Positions 1-8,406 of a stretch of 56,449 nucleotides of DNA are shown in pieces (position 1 is the first letter of the stretch; each line of letters starts with the position of its first letter). Below the pieces are notes generated by a model, which worked only from the letters and a program-made list of their open reading frames with translations, did no database searches and was not told the DNA's origin. Location of the stretch: NCBI GenBank assembly GCA_964353255.1, contig CAYGVJ010000013.1:1-56449 (forward strand), in the 5' to 3' direction. The translations under genes were made by a program, and so were the position numbers. This DNA comes from VFZS01 sp964353255. Lineage in GTDB: Bacteria; Acidobacteriota; Terriglobia; Bryobacterales; Bryobacteraceae.

Positions 1-52
1 GTGCACCGTCTCACGACGGGGCATGATGCCCATCGCAGCGCTTTCATAGGAT

Positions 53-187
53 CACGCAGGAGTGAGCACCCTTGAGCAGAGAAATGCAGAAACTCGGGCG
101 ACAGGCGAAACCGCCTGTCCCACGCAGGAGTGAGCACCCTTGAGCAGAAAAATGTAGAAACTCCAGGCACAGGCATTCGTGCCTGTG
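53..187. repeat. Two tandem repeat units, each followed by a perfect hairpin
   Basis: A 28-nt segment at 53-80 recurs exactly at 121-148 (period 68), and the similarity continues for about 15 nt with two mismatches. Each unit is followed by a different hairpin: an 8-bp stem at 100-107/112-119 with loop AAAC, and an 8-bp stem at 168-175/180-187 with loop TTCG. The unit sequence is conserved while the hairpin stems differ. This looks like a REP/BIME-like extragenic repeat, possibly acting as a bidirectional transcription end for the minus-strand gene that stops at 210. The function is inferred. Confidence 0.75.
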
Positions 188-209
188 TTGGACCCTCACC
201 GCGAGCTGC

Positions 210-1919
210 TCAGCGTACCGCCACGGCCTTCAACAGGCCCCAGTCCTGCGCCGGGACCGTGTGCTCGGAGTAGATGGCGACCCGCCCGGAGGCTGAAGCC
301 GCGGCCGCAATGGTGCGCGCCAACTCGGCGCCGGTGGCGGTGGCCGAGGGCAGAGCCGTGCGCGAGATGTCCCGGTCCGCCATCACGTTCACGTCAAACA
401 TCAGCCGCCGCCGGTTCGGGACCAGCTTCAGATAGGTTCGGGCGAAACGGCGGTAACGGTCCGGCGGGTCCGCCCAGAAATGGGCCGGGTCCTCCACCTG
501 GAGCGTGAAGTCGAACCTCTTCATCAGCTTTGCGATTCGCCGTGAATCGACGCCCAGCGCCGGCCGCACCCAGTCCTTGTGCAGGCTGTCCAGCACGGTC
601 ACGATGACCTCCCAGCGGCGGGCGCGGTCGAGCGGTTCGAGTTCCTCGAGCACCCGGCGGTGCCAGTCCGTTACAATCTCCTCGCGGTAGTCCAAAAACT
701 TCCGGAGCGCCTCGGGATTACGCCGGTGGTAGTAGGCGGAGGCGGCGTCGAATAGCAGGGCCGGGTCGAAACCGGCGCGCCGCGCGAACTGGCGCCGCAC
801 CTCCTCGTTCATCGGTACGAAACGGTCGGCGCGGAGGTAGTCGGTGAAATCGGTGTCGTAGTTTAGCTCGGTGATGTTCACCCCGTCCCAGGCGTGCGCC
901 TGAAGCAAGCTGCTCATCCAATCCATCGCTGCCCGAAAGCATGCGGGGTTCTGGAAGTTCAGCGAGTAGCGCCAGCCCACGCGGCCGTCGGTCCCGGTGG
1001 CCGTGCGCTCACGCCATTCCGGGTGACGGTCCCACATCTGGCGCGTCGCCGCGGGAAAGGCAAACCAAGCGTAGACCTTCAGGCCGTGGCGGTGACAGGC
1101 CTCGACAAGCGCCCCATAGGGGAAGGGCTCCAGCCAGGCGGCCGCGTAGATGACGCGGATTCCCCACTGGCGCCAGGCCGCGGCCAGGCGGTCGGGGTCG
1201 TCGCCCGCCCGGAAACTCGGGTCAAAGTAAGCCTCGATCTGCGGGCCGCCTGCCGGGGCGCGCCCACCGAAGGTCTCGCTCAGGTAGTTGGGGAAGTAAG
1301 GGTAGTGGCTGCTGGCGTCCGGGGTGTGCGGATCAAGCGGCGCGGCCAAGTAGAGGTAGCGTCCCGCCCCGTGCCGGCCCGTCACGGCCAGCGCCTGCCC
1401 GCTATCCTTGTCCACCATGAACGCCCGCGCGCCTTCCGGCGCCCTGAAGCGCTCCACTGGATCGCGCCCCTGCCAACGCAGCGGCATCCCAGGGAAGAGC
1501 AGATCCGTGACGGCGGAGACCGAGACGACCTGGCCCAACCAGCGGAAGCCCAGCGTAGTGAGCCATTCCTGGCGGCCGTCGGCCACCACCGAGCCGCCCG
1601 CCGCGAGATGAAGGAGGATGGCCTGCTGTTGTTTTTCGCTGAGGCGGAGGCCGGCTCCGCGTGGAAGCACCAACACGGTCCCCGGCTCAGCCGGCGGGTT
1701 GGAGAAAGCCGCCAGCTTGAGGCGGCGGATCTCGTAGCCGAAGGACTCCAGAACCGCGCGGTAGCTCTGCTGGTTGTTCGCCTCGGCGACGGCCGGCCGG
1801 TCCAGCCAGAGGATCGCGGCTTTCTGGGCTGAAGCCGGCAGGCTCAGCGCCGTTGCCAACACCAGTGCCCCCGCCGGGGCGGCGAGCCGTCGCGCGCAAG
1901 CTCGTGAGGCGTGGAACAT
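210..1919 (-). CDS. Exported glycosidase-like TIM-barrel protein
   Basis: The 569-residue protein starts with a long signal peptide (about residues 1-31, ending in a PASAQ-type cleavage region). The first 200 residues contain a GATase/ThuA-like segment with alternating hydrophobic strands (VLVLPRGAG). The middle holds the pattern seen in GHL10/GHL6-type hypothetical glycosyl hydrolases, with YAWFAFPA, HPEWRER, NFQNPACF and WDGVNITELNYD suggesting barrel strands with acidic active-site residues. The product is probably periplasmic or secreted and may act on polysaccharides, but substrate and catalysis cannot be read from the sequence. It is followed on the same strand by unrelated genes and precedes the repeat at the window edge. 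The family assignment is tentative. Confidence 0.7.
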   Translation of the reverse strand: MFHASRACARRLAAPAGALVLATALSLPASAQKAAILWLDRPAVAEANNQQSYRAVLESFGYEIRRLKLAAFSNPPAEPGTVLVLPRGAGLRLSEKQQQAILLHLAAGGSVVADGRQEWLTTLGFRWLGQVVSVSAVTDLLFPGMPLRWQGRDPVERFRAPEGARAFMVDKDSGQALAVTGRHGAGRYLYLAAPLDPHTPDASSHYPYFPNYLSETFGGRAPAGGPQIEAYFDPSFRAGDDPDRLAAAWRQWGIRVIYAAAWLEPFPYGALVEACHRHGLKVYAWFAFPAATRQMWDRHPEWRERTATGTDGRVGWRYSLNFQNPACFRAAMDWMSSLLQAHAWDGVNITELNYDTDFTDYLRADRFVPMNEEVRRQFARRAGFDPALLFDAASAYYHRRNPEALRKFLDYREEIVTDWHRRVLEELEPLDRARRWEVIVTVLDSLHKDWVRPALGVDSRRIAKLMKRFDFTLQVEDPAHFWADPPDRYRRFARTYLKLVPNRRRLMFDVNVMADRDISRTALPSATATGAELARTIAAAASASGRVAIYSEHTVPAQDWGLLKAVAVR

Positions 1920-1947
1920 CTTTGCGAGACGCCCCTAGCGTGGGGGC

Positions 1948-3063
1948 TCAAACCGTGAGCGGGTACCTGCCGTACCTGAACGCGGCCCGGCGCATGGCGT
2001 TGAAGTTGTCCAGCGGCACGTAGTAGGTCACCGAGTTGCTGGACCCCAGGCAGTAGCCGCCTTCCCTCCCCACCGTTCGGATGCGCTCCTTCACCTCGGC
2101 CTCGACTTCCGCCGGCGTCCCCCGCGTGAGCGTGTAGCCGAGATCGATATTGCCGATCAGGCAGACGCGGTCCCCGATCTTCTTCTTCACCTCCACTATG
2201 TCCATGGCCTTCGGCTCGATGGGGTGCAACGCGTTGAACCCGCAGGCCAGGATGTCCTCCAGCACGGGGTCGAGCCGGCCGTCGGAATGGAAGACGTTCG
2301 GCAGACCGCGCTCCCGCGCCAGGGTGCAGGCCCAGCGGTACCAGGGGAAGACGAATTCGCGGAAGTGCTGCGGCGCAACCATCAACGCTGTGGAGTAAGC
2401 CAGGTCATCGGGATGCGCGACGGCGCCCACCACGTCGAACTCGAGCAGGCGCAGCAGCACGCGGCTCTGGATGTCCCAGATGCGGTCGTACATGCGGCGG
2501 ATCAACTCGGGTTGCTCGGCGAGCGCGAAGCAGAAGGTCTCCATCCCCATCAGCGTCCAGACGGCGGTGTAGGTCCAGCCCATATAGGCGACCACCTTCA
2601 TCCCCGTCGGCAGGTACGCCTTCACTTCCTCGAAGGCGGAGAGGTCCATGCGCTCCGGATCGGGCCACGGGAAGCGCTCGAACTCCTCCAGGCTGGTGAC
2701 GACCCCCTTGCCTTCCTCGGCCCAGGCGATGGTCCGCTCCTCGGTCGAGTAGAGGCTGTAAGCGGCGCGGCCCTGGCGCTGACGGGCGGTGCTGACTCCT
2801 TTCTCCGACACCGACAGGCCCGGGCGGATGATGCTGCGGATCCCGGCCTGGAGCGGGACAAAGTCGTAGCCCGCGGTTGCCCAGAACTCGACTTCGTCCT
2901 GGAGGGTCCGGATGGGGCGCCCGAGGAAGGCGGCCTTGACGTCGCCGTCCACGCTGAACTCGACGATCGGGACGTAGTCCGGCAGACCCTCTCGCAGCAG
3001 CGTGCGCCGGAGGTTGTCGAAGTTGGGCTTGCGCGTCTCTTCCATGGGGGCCTGTGGGGGCAT
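1948..3063 (-). CDS. Uroporphyrinogen decarboxylase (URO-D) family protein
   Basis: The 371-residue protein matches the URO-D superfamily barrel. It has an N-terminal PDYVPIVEF-like strand, FHSDGRLDPVLEDIL, and the family's typical C-terminal run HPIEPKAMDI, CLIGNIDLGYTLTRGTP and YCLGSSNSV. It lacks the usual HemE N-terminal signature and does not sit with heme genes. It more likely belongs to the large group of corrinoid/methyltransferase-related URO-D paralogues abundant in soil bacteria than to HemE itself. It lies 28 bp upstream of the exported glycosidase-like gene on the same strand and may be co-transcribed with it. Substrate unknown. Confidence 0.85.
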   Translation of the reverse strand: MPPQAPMEETRKPNFDNLRRTLLREGLPDYVPIVEFSVDGDVKAAFLGRPIRTLQDEVEFWATAGYDFVPLQAGIRSIIRPGLSVSEKGVSTARQRQGRAAYSLYSTEERTIAWAEEGKGVVTSLEEFERFPWPDPERMDLSAFEEVKAYLPTGMKVVAYMGWTYTAVWTLMGMETFCFALAEQPELIRRMYDRIWDIQSRVLLRLLEFDVVGAVAHPDDLAYSTALMVAPQHFREFVFPWYRWACTLARERGLPNVFHSDGRLDPVLEDILACGFNALHPIEPKAMDIVEVKKKIGDRVCLIGNIDLGYTLTRGTPAEVEAEVKERIRTVGREGGYCLGSSNSVTYYVPLDNFNAMRRAAFRYGRYPLTV

Positions 3064-3067
3064 TGTT

Positions 3068-3718
3068 TCACGACCCCTGCAATCCCATCAAGAAACTCAC
3101 GAACGGCCCGAAGCACTGGGGGCAACGCTCGGCGAGCTCCCGGTAGTTGCTCGAACCCAGAATCAGTGGCAGGTCGCTTGTCCCAACGTAACGTGTGCCA
3201 TGCTCCTCGAAAAGTCTCTCGATGATCTTCCGGGGCGGCCGGTCGTGGTCTTGATCCTCGACCGGCGTGCGCCACTGGGGCGTGATCGAACTGATTCCAA
3301 GACGCCGACGCAAGCCTTCTTCGGCGGCCAGCAGGAGCACTTCCACGTCATACTTGAAGCAGAACACCTGGAAGCGAGACTCCAGCTCGGCTGGGTTTCC
3401 GACACGCTTCTGCCGAAGGGCGTTGCGGAAGTTCTCCGCGACACCTCGGGTCAACTCGTCCACCGTCTCGTGCGGGAAAGGTTTGTTCCTCGGGTAGAGG
3501 TCCGGCAGGGCCACAACAACGGCGTAGGGGTCGTTGAGCAGGATGTTCGCCGCCTTTATGGGGACCTTTGTCAGGACCGAGGTCTTCCTGTCACCCTTGG
3601 GTGACTCGAAGAACTGGATATCGACGCCCGCCTGTCGCTTTTCCTCGATCAGGGGCCGTAGCAGAGCTTCCATGCCCAACTTGTCAGAGGCCCCCTCGAC
3701 GTAGGCGATGACTCTCAT
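3068..3718 (-). CDS. DUF4276-like (Toprim-like) protein, partner of an AAA ATPase
   Basis: The 216-residue protein begins MRVIAYVEGASDKLGMEALL, where the EG..D motif resembles the Toprim glutamate motif. A hydrophobic strand VVVALPDLYPR about 60 residues later resembles the acidic second motif. This matches the DUF4276 type of protein that commonly follows AAA_21/AAA_15 ATPases. The start codon overlaps the stop of the upstream ATPase (ATGA at 3715-3718), so the two are translationally coupled. By analogy with OLD nucleases, where an ABC ATPase and a Toprim domain are fused, it may be the nuclease effector of a defence module. That role is inferred; the pairing and motifs are seen. Base composition looks less G+C-rich than the flanking metabolic genes. 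Confidence 0.75.
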   Translation of the reverse strand: MRVIAYVEGASDKLGMEALLRPLIEEKRQAGVDIQFFESPKGDRKTSVLTKVPIKAANILLNDPYAVVVALPDLYPRNKPFPHETVDELTRGVAENFRNALRQKRVGNPAELESRFQVFCFKYDVEVLLLAAEEGLRRRLGISSITPQWRTPVEDQDHDRPPRKIIERLFEEHGTRYVGTSDLPLILGSSNYRELAERCPQCFGPFVSFLMGLQGS

Positions 3719-4887
3719 GCCAGGCGTTCCAGCTCGTCACTGCGGTGCATGACCTCGATCTCGTCCGGGCCGAAGTCCGCCAGGTTCTGGACGAGGATCT
3801 TCGAGTCCTGCGGCTTGAGGAATTTCGCCTCCCCGTTCTCCTTGCGGAAAACCGCTATTCGGGAGATGTCGAACTGAGTGAGGAAATATGAGGAGTGAGT
3901 GGCCAGCAGAAGCTGGGTGCGCTCCGAGGCCTTCTCGAACAGCCCTGCCAGAACGGGCAACGTGCGGGGATGGACCCCTTGGTCCGGCTCGTCGATGCAG
4001 ATGAGAGGGGGCGGATCGGGTTGCAGGCAGAGCACCATCCAGCAAATCAACCGGAGTATGCCGTCGGACAGATCGGCAAGGCTGAGGTCGCCTTCAATGC
4101 CGTCCTCCTGCCAGAACGCAATCACCTCACCGGGGCCACCCCGTGCCTTCACTCGCAAGTTTTTGAAGCCAGGCACCGCCGACCGGATGTGGGTCTGCAA
4201 CTCGTCGAACAGACCTTGGTGCTCGGTGAACAAGTAGTGCAAGAGCGCACTGAGATTCCCAGCGTCTTCGTGGAGAACGGGCTGCTGCTCAGTCGGGACC
4301 GATTTTCGTATCTTGTGGTTCGCAATATTGAAGGAACTGTAGAATCGCCAGTCGCGTATGTACTCGCGTAGGTTGTACAGGGTGACCAACGCAGGGTTTG
4401 TCGCGGTGCCTAGCGCGAGCTGGTTCGGTCGTTGCAGCAGGATCTTCTGCGGAGCGAGTCTTCCCGACTCCGCATCCTGGATGAGGCCCTGGCGCTCTCT
4501 GACGTTCATGAACAGGTAGGGTTTCGTTCCCCGAGGGGGCGCGGTGATGACACGTTCAAACGAAACGTGCGTACGGCCCACCGGTCCCATAACTTCACCT
4601 TGGTAGCGCACCGGGAAACGCTGCGAGAAATCCACTTCGACGCCCCACCAAAATCTCTCCGGGCCTGGCACGTGGAAGACTTGTTGGCCGATCGAACCTG
4701 AGACGATCTCCGGCGGAATGTCGCCGTACAAGCCGTCGCGCAGGAATCTCAGAAACTCGAAGAGGCTGGACTTCCCTGAACCGTTCGCTCCAACCAGCAC
4801 TTCCAACCGCCCAAACCGGGCCTCAAAGTCCCGAAACGGCCGGTAACCTTGAATCCTAACCGACTTCATCCATGGTCGTGGGGGCAT
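3715..4887 (-). CDS. AAA_21/RecF-type ATPase, putative defence ATPase
   Basis: The 390-residue ATPase has Walker A GANGSGKS (residues 33-40), a degenerate signature LADLSDGILRLI, Walker B LICIDEPDQGVHP and the switch segment LLLATHSSYFLTQF. This is the compact SMC/RecF-like AAA_21 layout without a long coiled coil. The start at 4887 has AAAGGTGG about 8 nt upstream; a second Met six codons in lacks such a site. Its stop overlaps the DUF4276 start by four bases. ATPases of this sort paired with a Toprim-like partner recur in anti-phage islands, so a defence role is likely but unproven here. Confidence 0.85.
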   Translation of the reverse strand: MPPRPWMKSVRIQGYRPFRDFEARFGRLEVLVGANGSGKSSLFEFLRFLRDGLYGDIPPEIVSGSIGQQVFHVPGPERFWWGVEVDFSQRFPVRYQGEVMGPVGRTHVSFERVITAPPRGTKPYLFMNVRERQGLIQDAESGRLAPQKILLQRPNQLALGTATNPALVTLYNLREYIRDWRFYSSFNIANHKIRKSVPTEQQPVLHEDAGNLSALLHYLFTEHQGLFDELQTHIRSAVPGFKNLRVKARGGPGEVIAFWQEDGIEGDLSLADLSDGILRLICWMVLCLQPDPPPLICIDEPDQGVHPRTLPVLAGLFEKASERTQLLLATHSSYFLTQFDISRIAVFRKENGEAKFLKPQDSKILVQNLADFGPDEIEVMHRSDELERLA

Positions 4888-4926
4888 CTTAGCACCACCT
4901 TTGAGTGTACCCGAACGCCCCGCCCT

Positions 4927-6366
4927 TCACCGCCCGAAAAACGTAGTCACCGAGCCCGGCGGCGCGGTGTAGGAGAGCACGCCATCCTTGAGGACTTGCT
5001 CGCCCAGAGCGACGTAGCGCTCCTCGAGGCCGGTGCGCCAGGCGCTGAAGGCGGTCGAGGCGCTGCCCAGCACCCGGATGGCCAGCGGTTTGGCCGTCTG
5101 GGCCATGTTCAGCACCACGATGGCGTCCGGGTGCTTGGTCTTCGCGCGGGCGAAGGCGATCAAGCCGACTTCGGTGTCGGTCGAGACCACCTCCGCCACC
5201 GCCATGCCCGGCTGGCCCGCCCGCGAGACCTGCTTATAGAAGTAGTAGCCCGGCTGCACCGTGTACGTGCCGTCTTCGCTGATCCGGAACGCCGTGCCGG
5301 GGTTCGGGTCGCCTCCAACCCACTTGGCCGGCCGCTGCACCGCCGCCCAAGGAATGATGCCATTGACCTTGGCGGCATAGATGTGCCCGCGAATCTCATT
5401 GATGAAGTTGGCGTCCATCCGGCTCCAGCTCTGCGAGGTCACCCAACTGTGCAGCTCGGGCCGCTTGGCCCTCAGCATGTCGTTGCCCACGCTCCGCCAG
5501 TCGCCGAACCAGCGGCCGGGGGAGAAGTTGATGAACCCGTGCGAGGTGATCAACCCGAGATTCTTCAGCGCCCCGGCATCGGCCGCGATCGCGCTGGCGT
5601 AGCCCCACTCGCTGAAGCGGTACCAGTTCGAGGTCTCGCCCGGCGTCAGGCCCACATTTGCGAGACCTTCCTGGTCCAGCATGCCCCGCATGAACTTCAG
5701 GAAATCGACCACCTGCTCGGGCGGCCAGTACAGGTTGTAGTCGTGCCGGGCCTCGCCCGCCGTCGAGCCGTCCTCCGGCCAGCGTACGTAGTCCTCGCCC
5801 TCGTTGTGCAGCGAGATGTACTTCACCGGCAGCCCCTCCACCATCCGGAGGTACTTCACCCACTCGATGATGTAGCGGGCGCAGGCGCGTTTAAGCGCCG
5901 GATCCAGGTCCCGTCCGCGGATGAAACGCTGCCTGGTCATCCACCCCGGCGGGCCGTAGAGCGTCGTGATGATGGTCAGCTCGCCGCCGCGGCGCCGCGT
6001 CTTTTCGAGGCCTTGCCTGGCGAAGTAGCGGAGCCAGCGGGTGGTGGTGGCGTGGTCGAACGTGTCGGTTTGGGTCACACCCTGGTGGTGCGGGTCCAGA
6101 AACATCTTCAGCAGGCCGGGCTGGAGTCCCTCCGGTCCGAAGCTCATATCCAGGATCTGCTGCCGCTGCTCCTCGCTGAGCAGGCTGAAACCGCCGTATT
6201 CCTGCGGATCAGCCCGGTAGTCCCGGGTCTGGGACGTCTCGACGTAGTTGACGCCGAAGCCGTCCCAATCACGGAGCTGCTGCCGGAAGTCCACCACGGC
6301 GCGGATGGCGGTCTGGCCGGCGCAGGCGCCCGCCACGAGCATAGCCAGAGCGAAGGCGTATCCCAT
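4927..6366 (-). CDS. Exported GH30-like O-glycosyl hydrolase
   Basis: The 479-residue protein has a short signal peptide (residues 1-17, AGACAGQ) and a GH30/clan-A-like barrel. Motifs are WDGFGVNY at the start, GPPGWM, the acid/base-like SLHNEGED, GLTPGETSNW, ITSHGF, and a C-terminal beta-sandwich-like segment ending SVTTFFGR. At the place where GH30 enzymes carry the nucleophile (W-x-T-E), this protein reads WVTSQSW, so the expected glutamate is not visible. It may be a divergent enzyme, use another residue, or be inactive. It stands alone, with 650 bp of non-coding DNA upstream. No strong ribosome-binding site precedes the ATG at 6366. Confidence 0.75.
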   Translation of the reverse strand: MGYAFALAMLVAGACAGQTAIRAVVDFRQQLRDWDGFGVNYVETSQTRDYRADPQEYGGFSLLSEEQRQQILDMSFGPEGLQPGLLKMFLDPHHQGVTQTDTFDHATTTRWLRYFARQGLEKTRRRGGELTIITTLYGPPGWMTRQRFIRGRDLDPALKRACARYIIEWVKYLRMVEGLPVKYISLHNEGEDYVRWPEDGSTAGEARHDYNLYWPPEQVVDFLKFMRGMLDQEGLANVGLTPGETSNWYRFSEWGYASAIAADAGALKNLGLITSHGFINFSPGRWFGDWRSVGNDMLRAKRPELHSWVTSQSWSRMDANFINEIRGHIYAAKVNGIIPWAAVQRPAKWVGGDPNPGTAFRISEDGTYTVQPGYYFYKQVSRAGQPGMAVAEVVSTDTEVGLIAFARAKTKHPDAIVVLNMAQTAKPLAIRVLGSASTAFSAWRTGLEERYVALGEQVLKDGVLSYTAPPGSVTTFFGR

Positions 6367-7016
6367 AGAGCATATAGATTAAAACAAATGGAGCGCCTCA
6401 AGACGCTGGAACGAGCGCTTGCCAAGGCCGGCCGGCGCCCCGGCAAGGGCCGGAAGGCCAATCGGATTACTCAGAATTCAGGACCTTAAAATCGAAAAAT
6501 ATGGGCTCTCACGCCGGAGGAGGCGGGGCTTTTTCCCGGCAGATGCGGGCCCGGAGACCCCGGTAGAAGCTCGCGCCCGCGCCGTCTGTTATCCGTCTCT
6601 GGCGTATTACAGAAGCTGTCTCTGCCCTCGAGGGCGAGTGGGGGGCGGCAGACGACGCAGCATATGTCCTTTGAAATCAATGGATAACAGCCATCATTGA
6701 AGATTCCGGGGGCGCGGCCTGTGGGAGCCGGCGCGGGTTCCCAGACGGGCCGTGGCGGGGTAAGATTAGGCGGGCTTATTTCCGTAGTAGGCTGGCGGCT
6801 GGCCGTTCGGAAGCGGCTAGTATTAAAGAAGTTTAATGAAATTCACTGGGGACAATAGCCGCAATTAGTGCTATGCTAAAAGCACTGCTATGTACAGATA
6901 GCATCCCCGGCGACGAGGCCCAACTCGTCGCCAGCCCCTCTGAGTGAAGCCCCGGGACCCAGCTCGGGGCTTCGCACGCCTATCCGCCCTGCCACGCCCC
7001 GGCTGGGGTCCGGCGG
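6367..7016. other. 650-bp intergenic region with hairpins but no supported gene
   Basis: No convincing coding region is present; a 33-codon basic ORF from 6388 has no ribosome-binding site or recognisable homology. Visible structures are an AT-rich inverted repeat at 6822-6837 (ATTAAA/TTTAAT), a 6-bp stem at 6867-6886 and two strong hairpins at 6909-6973 listed separately. The stretch separates two minus-strand genes and must hold the promoter of the GH30-like gene, but I could not identify a convincing -35/-10 pair. Confidence 0.5.
6909..6973 (-). terminator. Tandem perfect hairpins after the Gfo/Idh/MocA gene
   Basis: Two perfect 9-bp stems lie side by side. One is at 6909-6917/6924-6932 with a 6-nt loop, the other at 6946-6954/6965-6973 with a 10-nt loop. 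They sit 44-108 bp downstream of the stop at 7017. Neither is followed by a clear T tract, so they fit a Rho-assisted or structural 3' end better than a classical intrinsic terminator. Confidence 0.55.
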
Positions 7017-8354
7017 TCACAGCTTCAGGCTCTTCAACACCTCGTCCCACGGCTTGCGGTAGGGCCGCACAAGCTGGGCGGCGGCTTCGCGGTCCCCGAG
7101 GATCTCTTCTTTCTCGGGGGCCCATCGTATCCTGCGGCCCAGCCGCAGTGAAAGGTTGGCCAGATGGCAGGCGACGGACACCCGGTGGCCTTCCTCGACG
7201 TCCGCGGTCGGTCGCTGGCGCGACTTCACGCAATCCAGGAAATTGCGGACGTGAAGGTCCATCGGCTCGTCGGAAGGACTCCTCCCTTTGCGGGCTTCCG
7301 TCCAGGGCTGCGGCTTGAGGTCGGCGGGTTGCGGGTGTCCGGGCGGGTTGGACCACGGCGGAATCTGGCGCTCCGGGGCGGTTCGCATGTCCGGAAAGAC
7401 CTCGAGGCCGCCGCGGGAGACGACCATGCTTCCCTTGGTGCCAAAGAACTCGGTCCCCCCGCCCTGGCGCCTCCCGGCACTGGCCTCGCGCAGGGAAACC
7501 AGCACCGTGAGGCCGGGGTACTCGAACAGCGCGTCCTGGGTGTCCGGCGTCTCGCCGTCATCTTCCAGCGCGAACCGGCCGCCGCTGGAGAACACCGCCG
7601 TGGGTCCCTTGACCCCCATCAGCAGGTAGACAAAATCCAGGTCGTGGGCGCCCAGGTTGGTCATCTGCCCGCCCGAGTAGTCCCAGAACCACCGGAAGTG
7701 GTACAGGGCGCGATGCAGGCTGTAGGGCCGCTGGGGCGCCGGGCCCAGCCACATGTCGTAGTCGAGGTCCTGGGGCGGGACGTTGCCCTCCGGCCGGCCG
7801 AAGCCCGGCATTATGTTGCGGAACGCGCCGATGCGAACGCTGTGGATCTTTCCGATATGCCCCGCCCGGACCAGCGCCAGGACCTCCTGGATATGGGTGC
7901 CGCTGCGCCCTTGCGTGCCCACCTGCACGACGCGCTGGTAGCGCCGCGCCGCGGTCGTCATCCACCGTCCTTCCCGCACGAACAGCGTCATGGGCTTCTC
8001 CACGTAAACGTCCTTGCCCGCCGCGCAGGCCAGGATGGTCTGTAGAGCGTGCCAGTGGTCGGGCGTCGAGACCACTACGGCGTGCACGTCCTTGTCGTCG
8101 AGCAGCTTCCGAAAGTCGCGGTACCCTTTCGTATTCGGGCCGCAGTCCGCCTGCCCCCGCTCCAGACGCGGCTGGTAGACATCCGAGACCGCGACCAGCG
8201 CGGCGTCTGGCTGTTTCTTGAAATCGACGATGTGCCGCAAGCCGATCAGGCCGCAGCCGATGAATCCGATGCCGATGCGATCGTTGGCGCCGAGCACGCG
8301 CGCCGACGAGGCGGCGGTCAGGGCGCCTAAGAAGTGGCGACGTGAGGAAGACAT
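7017..8354 (-). CDS. Tat-exported Gfo/Idh/MocA family oxidoreductase
   Basis: The 445-residue protein begins with a Tat-like leader (SRRHFLGALTAAS) followed by the Rossmann motif GIGFIGCGLIG (about residues 28-38) and the family's catalytic EKP motif (K120). The rest carries the typical alpha/beta substrate domain (GGQMTNLGAHDLDF). Such exported NAD(P)-dependent sugar oxidoreductases are common in Acidobacteria, Planctomycetes and Bacteroidetes and usually act on sugars or cyclitols; the substrate here is unknown. It is the last gene of a minus-strand run with the aminotransferase and S9 peptidase genes (52-bp gap to the former). Confidence 0.9.
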   Translation of the reverse strand: MSSSRRHFLGALTAASSARVLGANDRIGIGFIGCGLIGLRHIVDFKKQPDAALVAVSDVYQPRLERGQADCGPNTKGYRDFRKLLDDKDVHAVVVSTPDHWHALQTILACAAGKDVYVEKPMTLFVREGRWMTTAARRYQRVVQVGTQGRSGTHIQEVLALVRAGHIGKIHSVRIGAFRNIMPGFGRPEGNVPPQDLDYDMWLGPAPQRPYSLHRALYHFRWFWDYSGGQMTNLGAHDLDFVYLLMGVKGPTAVFSSGGRFALEDDGETPDTQDALFEYPGLTVLVSLREASAGRRQGGGTEFFGTKGSMVVSRGGLEVFPDMRTAPERQIPPWSNPPGHPQPADLKPQPWTEARKGRSPSDEPMDLHVRNFLDCVKSRQRPTADVEEGHRVSVACHLANLSLRLGRRIRWAPEKEEILGDREAAAQLVRPYRKPWDEVLKSLKL

Positions 8355-8406
8355 GCCCGGATCATATCATTCATGGATGCAGGGGACGGGGGAGCCCGCC
8401 CGGCTC

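Noticed and set aside
3068..4887. Flanking direct repeats around the ATPase/DUF4276 pair, as at the three other loci
   Set aside because: I compared the ends by eye and found no repeat of neighbouring gene sequence.
4849..6489. Plus-strand open frame of 546 codons opposite the GH30-like gene
   Set aside because: Its translation is Arg/Pro/Ala-rich with no motifs, and it mirrors the real minus-strand gene.
6388..6489. 33-codon basic ORF upstream of the GH30-like gene
   Set aside because: There is no ribosome-binding site, no homology that I recognise and no neighbour that would explain it.
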